DNA from: an uncultured Alphaproteobacteria bacterium
Lineage (GTDB): Bacteria; Pseudomonadota; Alphaproteobacteria; Rs-D84
Reading direction: 5' to 3'
NCBI GenBank assembly: GCA_934272785.1
Contig: CAKQSE010000007.1
Span: forward strand, 1-64,000
DNA: 64,000 nt
Notes under the pieces: model-generated
What the model was told of the DNA's origin: nothing
What the model saw: the letters and a program-made list of their open reading frames with translations, nothing else
Database searches by the model: none
Program-made: the position numbers and the translations under genes
Part shown: piece by piece, positions 8,451 through 15,417 of the stretch
Layout of the letters: each line of letters begins with the position of its first letter
How positions within the stretch are numbered: the stretch's first letter is position 1

Positions 8451-8475
8451 TTACTGGAAATAAAAGGATAGTTTG

Positions 8476-9057
8476 ATGGCACTGATACCAATGGTTATCG
8501 AGGAATCGCCACGTGGTGAACGCTCGTTTGATATTTATTCACGCCTGTTGCGCGATCGTATCGTTATGATAAATGGCCAGATTGAACCGACCATGGCAAA
8601 CAGCATTGTTGCCCAGTTGTTGTTCCTGGAATCTGAAAATCCAAATGCAGAAATTTCTGTGTATATCAACAGTCCGGGCGGTGATGTGTCGGCGGGCTGG
8701 GCGATTATGGATACGATGCAGTATATTAAATCGCCGGTGTCAACGATTGGTATGGGATTGGTTGCGTCAATGGGATCGGTCTTGTTGGCGGCGGGCGCGC
8801 GCGGAAAACGTTTCGTCCTGCCAAATACCCAGATTATGATTCACCAGCCATTGGCGGGGGCCGAGGGCCAGATTACCGATATGGAAATCCGTATGACACA
8901 GTATCAAAAGAATAAAAAGACATTGATTAAACAGATGTCTGAATTCACTGGTCGCAGTGAAAAAGAACTGTTTGACGCGATGGAACGTGATAACTGGATG
9001 TCCCCGACCGAGGCCAAAGATTTCGGCCTGATTGACGGAATTCTGGCACGTAAATAA
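8476..9057 (+). CDS. clpP: ATP-dependent Clp protease proteolytic subunit
   Basis: 193 residues from ATG 8476 with AAGGAT 6 nt upstream; a TTG one codon earlier is less likely. It is the tetradecameric serine protease that degrades substrates unfolded by ClpX. The catalytic triad is intact: Ser98 in GLVASMGS, His123 in TQIMIHQP, Asp172 in AMERDNW. The oxyanion-side loop YINSPGGDV is also present. It is followed after 23 bp by clpX, the usual operon. Confidence 0.98.
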   Translation: MALIPMVIEESPRGERSFDIYSRLLRDRIVMINGQIEPTMANSIVAQLLFLESENPNAEISVYINSPGGDVSAGWAIMDTMQYIKSPVSTIGMGLVASMGSVLLAAGARGKRFVLPNTQIMIHQPLAGAEGQITDMEIRMTQYQKNKKTLIKQMSEFTGRSEKELFDAMERDNWMSPTEAKDFGLIDGILARK

Positions 9058-9080
9058 TTTGTTTTAACGGATGACAAGAT

Positions 9081-10358
9081 ATGAGTGACGATAAAAACAA
9101 CAACACACCAACGACCGACGAAGCGCAGGGCGCACAACAGTTTTGCAGTTTTTGCGGCAAATCTGTGTACGAGGTTAAAAAACTGGTCCGTGGGCGCAAT
9201 GTGTGCATTTGTGATGAATGCATAAATCTGTGCAACGATATCATGGCGGATGATATTCGCGATGAAGTGAACAAAGATGCCGCGAAATTGCCGACCCCGT
9301 CCCAGATTTATAATTTCTTGAACGAGTATATTATCGGCCAGGATATGGCGAAACGCACACTGGCGGTGGCGGTGTATAACCACTATAAACGTCACAGTGC
9401 GGCGATGTCGTCCAATGTTGAAATTCAAAAGTCTAATGTTTTGCTGATTGGGCCAACGGGAACGGGCAAAACGCTGTTTGCGCAAACATTGGCGCGCATT
9501 TTGGATGTGCCGTTTGCAATCGCCGATGCCACCACTTTGACCGAGGCGGGCTACGTCGGTGATGACGTGGAAAGTGTCCTGACGCGCCTGTTACAGAACG
9601 CGAATTTTGACGTGGAACGCGCAGGGCGGGGCATTATCTATATTGACGAAATTGATAAAATTGCGCGCAAGTCTGAAAATCCATCACTGACCCGCGATGT
9701 TTCGGGCGAAGGCGTGCAACAGGCATTATTGAAATTGGTCGAAGGCACGGTCGCCAACGTTCCGGCCGGTGGTGCGGGGCGCAAGCACCCGGGCGAGGCC
9801 ACCGTTCAACTGGACACGTCCAAGATTCTGTTTATCTGTGGCGGGGCGTTTGATGGCCTGAACAAAATTATCGGCGGACGCAAATCTGAACGCGCCGGTA
9901 TTGGTTTTGGCGCAAATGTTCAGTCCAAAAAGGAACGCGAATCCAAGAACTATCTGGACGATGTTCAGCCAGAGGATTTGGTTAAATTCGGCATTATCCC
10001 AGAACTGGTCGGTCGTTTGCCGGTGATTACCACATTACAGGATTTGGACGAAGACGCATTGGTGAAAATCCTGACTGAACCAAAGAACGCGATTGTGAAA
10101 CAATATGCCGCAATGCTGGAAATGGACGATGTGAAATTGAACATCACCGATGACGGATTGCGTGAAATTGCGAAATTGGCGGTGGCACGCAAAACCGGTG
10201 CGCGCGGCCTGCGCAGTATTTTGGAACGCATATTGCTGGCACCAATGTTTGATGCGCCGGATAACCCCGAATTGGCAGAAATCGTGATTGATAAAAATGT
10301 TGTGCTGGGGAAAAAGCAACCCATGCAAATCCTGCGCGATGCCAAGAAAGCCGCATAA
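9081..10358 (+). CDS. clpX: Clp protease ATP-binding subunit ClpX
   Basis: 425 residues. It is a AAA+ unfoldase delivering tagged substrates to ClpP. The N-terminal C4 zinc finger (CSFCGKS...CICDEC) dimerises and binds adaptors. The AAA+ module has Walker A GPTGTGKT, Walker B IIYIDEIDKI, and the sensor region GARGLRSILERILL. The pore loop GYVGDDVES and the IGFGA loop, which contacts ClpP, are present. It ends in a strong terminator shared with the convergent restriction gene. Confidence 0.98.
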   Translation: MSDDKNNNTPTTDEAQGAQQFCSFCGKSVYEVKKLVRGRNVCICDECINLCNDIMADDIRDEVNKDAAKLPTPSQIYNFLNEYIIGQDMAKRTLAVAVYNHYKRHSAAMSSNVEIQKSNVLLIGPTGTGKTLFAQTLARILDVPFAIADATTLTEAGYVGDDVESVLTRLLQNANFDVERAGRGIIYIDEIDKIARKSENPSLTRDVSGEGVQQALLKLVEGTVANVPAGGAGRKHPGEATVQLDTSKILFICGGAFDGLNKIIGGRKSERAGIGFGANVQSKKERESKNYLDDVQPEDLVKFGIIPELVGRLPVITTLQDLDEDALVKILTEPKNAIVKQYAAMLEMDDVKLNITDDGLREIAKLAVARKTGARGLRSILERILLAPMFDAPDNPELAEIVIDKNVVLGKKQPMQILRDAKKAA

Positions 10359-10364
10359 ATAAAT

Positions 10365-10396
10365 CCCCACCCCATCCGGGGTGGGGTTATTTTTTA
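10365..10396. terminator. Bidirectional terminator between clpX and the restriction gene
   Basis: CCCCACCCC (10365-10373) pairs with GGGGTGGGG (10378-10386) around loop ATCC, followed by a T-rich tail on the plus strand. Confidence 0.85.
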
Positions 10397-11563
10397 TATT
10401 TTGTTTTCATTTTCAAAATCTTCATATGTACCAAGTTTTTTAAAGTTGATATTATAACTGTTGTCGCTATTTTTTGATATTTCTATGCTATCTATGCCTT
10501 TCTGTATAAGTATATCATAAGTCAATAGCTCTCCTTCTGCCAATCGGAGTACTTTTCTTAATAGCCATTTACCTAGATCTTTGTTGGGGTTACTCATTAG
10601 TGCCTTGTTGCCTTCTTGGCACACCTTTGCAGATAAAATTGTTTTATCGCTGTCTGGTAAAACAAGGTTAAATGGAATATCTCTGTTTGGAAAGAAGTGT
10701 GGAAAACTTTTGTGTATCCAGGCTGGAATAGGAATATACACTTCGTCTGGATCGCGTTCACGTCCCTGGGCGTTCCATTGATTTAGCCCGCTACGTTCAG
10801 GAACTTTTTTTATTCCACCTCTATTGGAATACAGGGGTAATACAACGTGTTCTGTGATGTTTGGGGTCGGCGCAAGTGTTTCAACTGCTTGCTCCAATGG
10901 TAAGTGTTCTTGTAGCAAATCCTGTAATACTAAATATGGATCTTCGTATATAGGAACATCAAAGTCGGTTAATGGGTCAACTTGAAATTTCTTAAACAGG
11001 GTTGACTTTGAGATGTTGAAGCAATATTCATTATGTCTGTCGTTGAAATAAACGGTATTATTTGTGGATTTGTGTATTCCATTGATATTTGGAATATCTA
11101 TCAGATCCATGCCGGTTTCATATATAATGAAACGCTTGTCTGTTCGGACCACGCAGTGATAGAGCAATTTTTCTAGGGCAACGCCGGTTATATCAACAGT
11201 TGTTGTTATGCGTTGGTTTCGCAGCTCTGCGATTGTGGTTATTAATGTATGAACGTCTGTAAGTTCGGCATTTGCAAACAAATTACGTTGCCGGTTGAAT
11301 TCTGCTATTTTCTCAATACAACAGCCATTTTTATACAAAAATGTTTTTAATCCAATGCCGTATTCTCCTTTTGAGGCATCTATTGAGATATCGCTACGGG
11401 CTAAATTTGTTGCCCCAAATGCCTTGCAAAAGATGTTTTCTGCCATTCTATAATACAGATACGGCACATCGCTATCACTGGATAGTCTGGATAAAGAACC
11501 GATGATGCGAAGCAATTGTTTATAATCCCGCTGCAACAAAGGTGTTTGAATATCATAAAACAA
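10394..11563 (-). CDS. Putative type II restriction endonuclease with B3-like DNA-binding domain
   Basis: 389 residues. It starts with TTG 11563, directly abutting the TAG of the methyltransferase; AAAAAGG lies about 8 nt upstream, and the nearby ATG is out of frame. The C-terminal third (SGLNQWNAQGRERDP, then YIPIPAWI, then FPNRDIPFNLVLPD and LGKWLLRKVL) matches the B3-like recognition domain I know from NgoFVII/BfiI-type enzymes. The N-terminal part carries SDISIDASKGEYGIGLKTF and KIAEFNRQ, plausibly the nuclease, but no PLD HxK motif is evident. The sequence is much more AT-rich than its neighbours. Together with the adjacent methyltransferase it forms a restriction-modification pair. Family assignment is from memory of motifs only. 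Confidence 0.65.
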   Translation of the reverse strand: MFYDIQTPLLQRDYKQLLRIIGSLSRLSSDSDVPYLYYRMAENIFCKAFGATNLARSDISIDASKGEYGIGLKTFLYKNGCCIEKIAEFNRQRNLFANAELTDVHTLITTIAELRNQRITTTVDITGVALEKLLYHCVVRTDKRFIIYETGMDLIDIPNINGIHKSTNNTVYFNDRHNEYCFNISKSTLFKKFQVDPLTDFDVPIYEDPYLVLQDLLQEHLPLEQAVETLAPTPNITEHVVLPLYSNRGGIKKVPERSGLNQWNAQGRERDPDEVYIPIPAWIHKSFPHFFPNRDIPFNLVLPDSDKTILSAKVCQEGNKALMSNPNKDLGKWLLRKVLRLAEGELLTYDILIQKGIDSIEISKNSDNSYNINFKKLGTYEDFENENKI

Positions 11564-12517
11564 CTAGGATACCTTTTTTATGGCTTTTATTATTTCTTTG
11601 GCAACAGCTTCTATAATTGGGACAGATACAGAATTCCCGAATTGCTTATAAAGTGCAGACGTGGCAATCATTGGAAGTTTGTAACTGTCTGGAAATCCTT
11701 GAAATCTTGCGCATTCTCGTGGGGTTAGTTTGCGTACGCCCTGTGAATCTACGACCAGTGGGACGTTGTGACCGCCCATGCCCATATTAGCTGTCAGTGT
11801 CGGGCATAAATTATTTTTATTCTCACGTAAATATACCCTTCGCCATTGATAGACGGTGCAACGGTTTGTCATCCCCTTTTGTAGCATTGGATAAAGGGAG
11901 GAATTTTTGTCATAGTAGTATCTGCTATCCACATTGTTTTCCAATAACTCACAGATGTTTTTGCGTTTTTTTGCTTTTGTGGGAAACTGAAACGCATTGC
12001 AGACATCTTTGTTTTTGAATGCAATGATATAAATACGTTCTCTGTTTTGGGGGACATCGGAATATTCACAGGTGTTTAATACTTTGTACTTTACGTAATA
12101 ACCACGTTTTTCCAATTCATGCAATATTACTTTGAATGTATTGCCTTTGTCATGTCGTTCTAAATTTTTGACATTTTCCAAGAAAAGATACTTAGGGTGA
12201 ATAGAATCCACCAGGCGCATAATTTCAAAAAATAATGTGCCACGGGTATCGCTAAACCCTTTCCGATAGCCCGCTATGCTAAATGCCTGGCAGGGGAACC
12301 CGCCAGCTATCATATCTACCTTGGGCAAGCTATCAGGATTTAGCTTTTGTATTTCGCATTCGTATAATTTATGTTTGAAATTTGTTGAATATGTCTTGCA
12401 CGCGTTGTGATCCATTTCATTGGCCCACAAAATTTTGAACCCAGCGCGTTTCAATCCCAGTGCAATACCACCAATACCTGCAAATAAATCTGCAACAGTA
12501 ATGCCATTGTTTTGCAT
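11564..12517 (-). CDS. DNA (cytosine-5) methyltransferase
   Basis: 317 residues with all main C5-methyltransferase motifs in order: I ADLFAGIGGIALGL, IV GGFPCQAFSIAG (catalytic Cys), VI FLENVKNL, VIII PQNRERIYI, IX KLTPRECARFQGFPDSY and X YKQFGNSVSVP. The short variable region between VIII and IX should set the recognition site, which I cannot read. AAAGGGGA precedes the ATG. It is AT-rich and coupled to the downstream nuclease, as expected for a laterally acquired restriction-modification cassette. Confidence 0.95.
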   Translation of the reverse strand: MQNNGITVADLFAGIGGIALGLKRAGFKILWANEMDHNACKTYSTNFKHKLYECEIQKLNPDSLPKVDMIAGGFPCQAFSIAGYRKGFSDTRGTLFFEIMRLVDSIHPKYLFLENVKNLERHDKGNTFKVILHELEKRGYYVKYKVLNTCEYSDVPQNRERIYIIAFKNKDVCNAFQFPTKAKKRKNICELLENNVDSRYYYDKNSSLYPMLQKGMTNRCTVYQWRRVYLRENKNNLCPTLTANMGMGGHNVPLVVDSQGVRKLTPRECARFQGFPDSYKLPMIATSALYKQFGNSVSVPIIEAVAKEIIKAIKKVS

Positions 12518-12535
12518 AGATGTTCCCCTTTGTGA

Positions 12536-12569
12536 AATAAAAAATACCGCCCAGTAAAGACAAGGCGGT
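12536..12569 (-). terminator. Minus-strand terminator upstream of the methyltransferase
   Basis: On the minus strand ACCGCC (12569-12564) pairs with GGCGGT (12551-12546) and is followed by A plus six T. It implies a leftward transcript arriving from 12.6-13.0 kb. Confidence 0.65.
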
Positions 12570-12593
12570 CGGGGAGTTCAAAAATCATATTCG

Positions 12594-12929
12594 TTAAATG
12601 ACTCTGATGGTCTTTCGGAAAACCGTATTATATACACCACCAGCTCCCCGACACACATGCCAGGGATATAACGGCGCAGAAAAGCACCGAAACACCAGAT
12701 AGCGGTGCTTTTGCACCGAACGAATAGAGGCTTTTGACAACCCCGAACCAGTGTCCCCACTGATTCTGCTGTAGATTATATCGTGATATCTCTGCAAATC
12801 AAAATACTTTTTCTCAAAAAGACTTATAAAAGTTGTGTGGTCCTGGTCGGATTGTAATTCCCATCCAAAATCATACCAATCGCCGATGGCTCTTGGTGAT
12901 TTTGGTGGACCCCTTTCACTGCGCGACAC
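12594..12929 (-). CDS. Doubtful or decayed ORF of the island
   Basis: 111 codons from GTG 12929, ending 25 bp before a minus-strand terminator. No family is recognised and no ribosome-binding site is clear. In the second half another frame (stop at 12578) gives a more protein-like end (RYIPGMCVGELVVYIIRF then SERPSESFNEYDF), which would fit a frameshifted remnant. The N-terminal part may simply be translation through hairpin DNA. Treat as uncertain. Confidence 0.25.
   Translation of the reverse strand: MSRSERGPPKSPRAIGDWYDFGWELQSDQDHTTFISLFEKKYFDLQRYHDIIYSRISGDTGSGLSKASIRSVQKHRYLVFRCFSAPLYPWHVCRGAGGVYNTVFRKTIRVI
12835..12854 (-). repeat. Degenerate copy of tRNA-Leu 3' end (att-like)
   Basis: On the minus strand CAATCCGACCAGGACCAC resembles the T-arm and acceptor end of tRNA-Leu(CAA), whose sequence is GAGTCCGACCAGGGCCACCA. 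Confidence 0.45.
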
Positions 12930-12975
12930 GTTACGTGTCGCTTGTTCCGAACCGACGGTTCTCGTCCGCCCAGGG

Positions 12976-13005
12976 CAAAAATAAAAACCACCAAAATGAT
13001 GGTTT
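12976..13005 (-). terminator. Minus-strand terminator-like hairpin
   Basis: AAACCA (13005-13000) pairs with TGGTTT (12990-12985) with an inner CA/TG, followed on the minus strand by TTATTTTTG. Confidence 0.5.
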
Positions 13006-13080
13006 ATATCAGTTTCGCTTGGGGCATCGCCCCGCGCGGCATTCCTGACGCATCGCGATAAATCGCTCTGCTACTCATAG

Positions 13081-13100
13081 TGGTGGCCCTGGTTGGATTG
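13081..13100 (-). repeat. Second degenerate copy of tRNA-Leu 3' end (att-like)
   Basis: Minus strand CAATCCAACCAGGGCCACCA matches 17 of 20 positions of the tRNA-Leu(CAA) 3' end at 13279-13298, including the CCAGGGCCACCA end. Confidence 0.6.
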
Positions 13101-13242
13101 TTCGCTGCGTGGCGCACACGCCACTGGCGCACCATACGTAAGGCGCGAACGGCGCGCAAACGAATTGCGCTTGTTCTTGCCAACTTGCATGACGAACCGA
13201 CTGTGTCGTTTCTTCGTCCGACCAGAAAAACACAACGTTAAA

Positions 13243-13271
13243 TAAAAAACACCCAAATGGGTGTTTTTTTA
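13243..13271 (-). terminator. Terminator of tRNA-Leu(CAA)
   Basis: ACACCC (13249-13254) and GGGTGT (13259-13264) flank AAAT, with A/T runs on both sides. It lies 15 bp past the tRNA 3' end. Confidence 0.8.
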
Positions 13272-13278
13272 TTTAATC

Positions 13279-13363
13279 TGGTGGCCCTGGTCGGACTCGA
13301 ACCGACACTCCTTGCAGAACTTGATTTTGAGTCAAGCGCGTCTACCAATTCCGCCACGGGGCC
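13279..13363 (-). tRNA. tRNA-Leu (anticodon CAA)
   Basis: About 85 nt with encoded CCA. The anticodon arm is CTTGA-CTCAAAA-TCAAG, giving CAA. The long variable arm (TTCTGCAAGGAGT) is class II, and the T-arm is GTCGGTTCGAGTCCGAC. It reads UUG. The restriction island lies on its 3' side, the usual side for integration. Confidence 0.95.
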
Positions 13364-13378
13364 AAAACCAATACGCGA

Positions 13379-13753
13379 TTATTTCGCGGCGGCTTTCTTG
13401 GCTTCTACTTTTTTAACCAAGCGGGCACTGCGTGCAGGTTTGTGAACCGGCTTTTTCGCAGGTGCGGTGGCCTTGCCTTGTTTCTTTTCAATCGCTTTTT
13501 TAATCGCGACCATATCATCGGTCAAACGTGATACAGGCTTTGACATTACGTATGCGTCCAGACCGCCATGCTTGGTCAATGTGCGCAGGCCAGCCGTAGA
13601 AATACGCAATGAAAAATCACGATTTAAAATATCGCTGTGGAACTTTAATTTTTGCAGATTTGGCAAGAACGTGCGCTTTGTATGACGCATAGAGTGGGAA
13701 ACGTTCATCCCAACCTCTGTTTTCTTACCTGTAACTTTACATACACGTGGCAT
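13379..13753 (-). CDS. rpmB: 50S ribosomal protein bL28
   Basis: 124 residues. The core (MPRVCKVTGKKTEVGMNVSHSMRHTKRTF, then RDFSLRISTAGLRTLTKHGGLDAYV) is bL28, a component of the large subunit near the exit-site tRNA. The family is usually about 78-100 residues. Here a Lys/Ala/Pro-rich tail from about residue 90 (KKQGKATAPAKKPVHKPARS...) extends it. AAAGGA precedes the ATG. It is transcribed leftward towards tRNA-Leu, probably from the TTGACA promoter at 13782-13810. Confidence 0.95.
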   Translation of the reverse strand: MPRVCKVTGKKTEVGMNVSHSMRHTKRTFLPNLQKLKFHSDILNRDFSLRISTAGLRTLTKHGGLDAYVMSKPVSRLTDDMVAIKKAIEKKQGKATAPAKKPVHKPARSARLVKKVEAKKAAAK

Positions 13754-13781
13754 ATCAATAATCCTTTAATAACTGGGGCAT

Positions 13782-13810
13782 AATTTATACTAAATTTCCC
13801 GAAATGTCAA
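13782..13810 (-). promoter_or_regulatory. Promoter of rpmB
   Basis: Minus strand TTGACA (13810-13805), 17 bp, TAAATT; an overlapping TATAAA would give a 15-bp spacer. Confidence 0.5.
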
Positions 13811-13830
13811 GTAATGTTTTACTTTTTTGT

Positions 13831-15273
13831 TCATTTCGCGCCGTGCGATGGTGACAACAGGTCAGTTGCCACCTTGACCGGGGTGAAAGTTGTCGCCGGC
13901 ACCGCAACGAAAACCGTGTTCCACCGCGCCATTGCGCCGTTCCACAGTCCCGGGCGTTCCATCGCGCGCAGGGCGCGCCCGCCAGACGATTTTTCCGAAA
14001 TGAATCCCGTTCTGGGGTCGACAAATACCGTTAAATCAAACGGTTTGCCGTGCGCATCACGCACGCCACAGACCAAATCTACCGGGTTAAAGTGTGATGA
14101 TGTGTTCATTATATCGCGGGCGGCGGGTGCAATTTGGCTGGATTCCACGATTTGCAGGGATTCTGTGCCATTTTCGTCCCGCACCCAGAACGGGCCACCC
14201 CCCGGCGCGCCGATGTTTTTCACCACGCCGCACACGCGAATTGGGCGGTTTAATACCGCGCGTAATTCATCGGCGGTTGCCGTTGGCGCGATATGCATAC
14301 CCAGGTCGCGTGTGACAAACGCGCGAATTTCGTCCAAATCATGCGCCGCGAAATTATCCAGGTATTCAAACGCGCGCGCCTGTAATGTCAACAGCAATCC
14401 CGCCAGTGCGCGTTTATATTTGATTGTGTCGCCGCGCAATTCGTCGGTTGTGACATTATCAATGTTCTTGACGAATACGATATCGGCGTCAATATCGTTC
14501 AGGTTTTCAATCAGTGCGCCGTGTCCCGCCGGTCGGAACAGTAATTTGCCATCATCTGTGCGGAACGGCGTGTTGTCCGGATTTACGGCGATTGTATCGG
14601 TTGATGCGCGCTGGTTCGACATTGTTATATCATATTTTACACCATACTTTGCACCATATTCCGGCACCGCCCGCGCCAGGATTGCGTGGAATCCCGCCAT
14701 ATGTTCGGGCGACACGGTAAAGTGGATATGCACGGTGCCGTTTGCGGTGGCATACTGGGCCCCCTCGGCCAGGTGCTCTTCGACGGCGGTGCGGCTGTAA
14801 TTGTCATATTTGTGGAACGCAATCAGCCCCTTGGGCAGATTGCCGTAATTCAGGCCCGCATTGGTCAAAATGCATGCGATTTTATCGTGATCACTGGCGT
14901 CATCGGGCAAAAATTGTTTCAGGTCGTCCCAGAACGCGAATTTGTCCAGGTTGTCCAGCACGCGCCGCGTCACATCGTTCATTGTGCCGGTGTTCAAGAA
15001 TTCAAACAAATCGCGAAACATACGGGTTGCCGCGCCAGATGCGGGAACAAACTTTACAATTTTATGGTCGTGCGTGGCGGCGGTATATATTTCGGTATAT
15101 CGCGCGATGTCCGCGTCAGATAATTCGGTAATGCCGTCGCCGACGGTTGCCGGTCGCGAGATATTTGTATATGGAAATCCGCGCGCAAAATCCGCCAGTT
15201 GCGCCATAATTGCGTCCACCGTCAGGCCGTGATTTTTTATTTGTTCGATATCTGTGTTGGAAAATTCTGTCAT
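13831..15273 (-). CDS. DUF4301 family protein
   Basis: 480 residues from ATG 15273, chosen because AGGGGAA stands 7-8 nt upstream; the longer upstream frame has no start signal. Typical of DUF4301 are FVPASGAATRMFRDLFEFL (a nucleotide-binding-like loop), LIAFHKYDNYSRTAVEEHLAEGAQYA, FTVSPEHMAGF and LFRPAGHGALIENLNDIDADIVFVKNIDNV (given in parts). I recall the family mainly from Bacteroidetes, with resemblance to nucleotidyltransferases of the sugar-pyrophosphorylase type; biochemical function is not established to my knowledge. It ends close to the rpmB promoter. Lateral origin is possible but unproven. Confidence 0.8.
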   Translation of the reverse strand: MTEFSNTDIEQIKNHGLTVDAIMAQLADFARGFPYTNISRPATVGDGITELSDADIARYTEIYTAATHDHKIVKFVPASGAATRMFRDLFEFLNTGTMNDVTRRVLDNLDKFAFWDDLKQFLPDDASDHDKIACILTNAGLNYGNLPKGLIAFHKYDNYSRTAVEEHLAEGAQYATANGTVHIHFTVSPEHMAGFHAILARAVPEYGAKYGVKYDITMSNQRASTDTIAVNPDNTPFRTDDGKLLFRPAGHGALIENLNDIDADIVFVKNIDNVTTDELRGDTIKYKRALAGLLLTLQARAFEYLDNFAAHDLDEIRAFVTRDLGMHIAPTATADELRAVLNRPIRVCGVVKNIGAPGGGPFWVRDENGTESLQIVESSQIAPAARDIMNTSSHFNPVDLVCGVRDAHGKPFDLTVFVDPRTGFISEKSSGGRALRAMERPGLWNGAMARWNTVFVAVPATTFTPVKVATDLLSPSHGAK

Positions 15274-15344
15274 AATGGTTATTCCCCTGTATTGTCCCCC
15301 AGAATAATACAAAAAAAATTTGTGCGCAATATATTCCTGGTGCC

Positions 15345-15372
15345 TTGAAAACAGGGCATATGGTATTATATA
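15345..15372 (+). promoter_or_regulatory. Putative promoter of clpB
   Basis: TTGAAA (within CTTGAAA, the sigma-32 -35 word), 16 bp, TATATA. A heat-shock assignment is plausible but the -10 does not clearly match the heat-shock consensus. Confidence 0.35.
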
Positions 15373-15417
15373 TCCATCAACGAAAATAAATAACAAATCA
15401 CAGGAGGATTTATAACC

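Larger units (their letters stand above)
12518..13278. other. Gap between the restriction island and tRNA-Leu: inverted repeats, terminators, tRNA-end copies
   Basis: No recognised gene. Visible structure: a 9-bp inverted repeat GTCGGGGAG/CTCCCCGAC (12568-12576 with 12644-12652), an 8-bp hairpin GCGACACG-TTA-CGTGTCGC (12923-12941), GAACC-GAC-GGTTC near 12949-12961, and minus-strand terminators at 12536-12569 and 12976-13005. Two degenerate copies of the tRNA-Leu 3' end lie at about 12835-12854 and 13081-13100. Confidence 0.7.

Noticed and set aside
12833..13048. Plus-strand frame between the restriction island and tRNA-Leu
   Set aside because: It spans hairpins and a terminator, has no start signal and no recognisable domain.
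13069..13242. Plus-strand small frame with a hydrophobic start (ALLLIVVALVGLF) and basic tail
   Set aside because: No ATG, GTG with ribosome-binding site, and it runs through a degenerate tRNA-end copy; coding is not supported.
13257..13445. Plus-strand frame reading through tRNA-Leu (translation VALVGLEPT...)
   Set aside because: It is the familiar artefact of translating the antisense of a tRNA gene.
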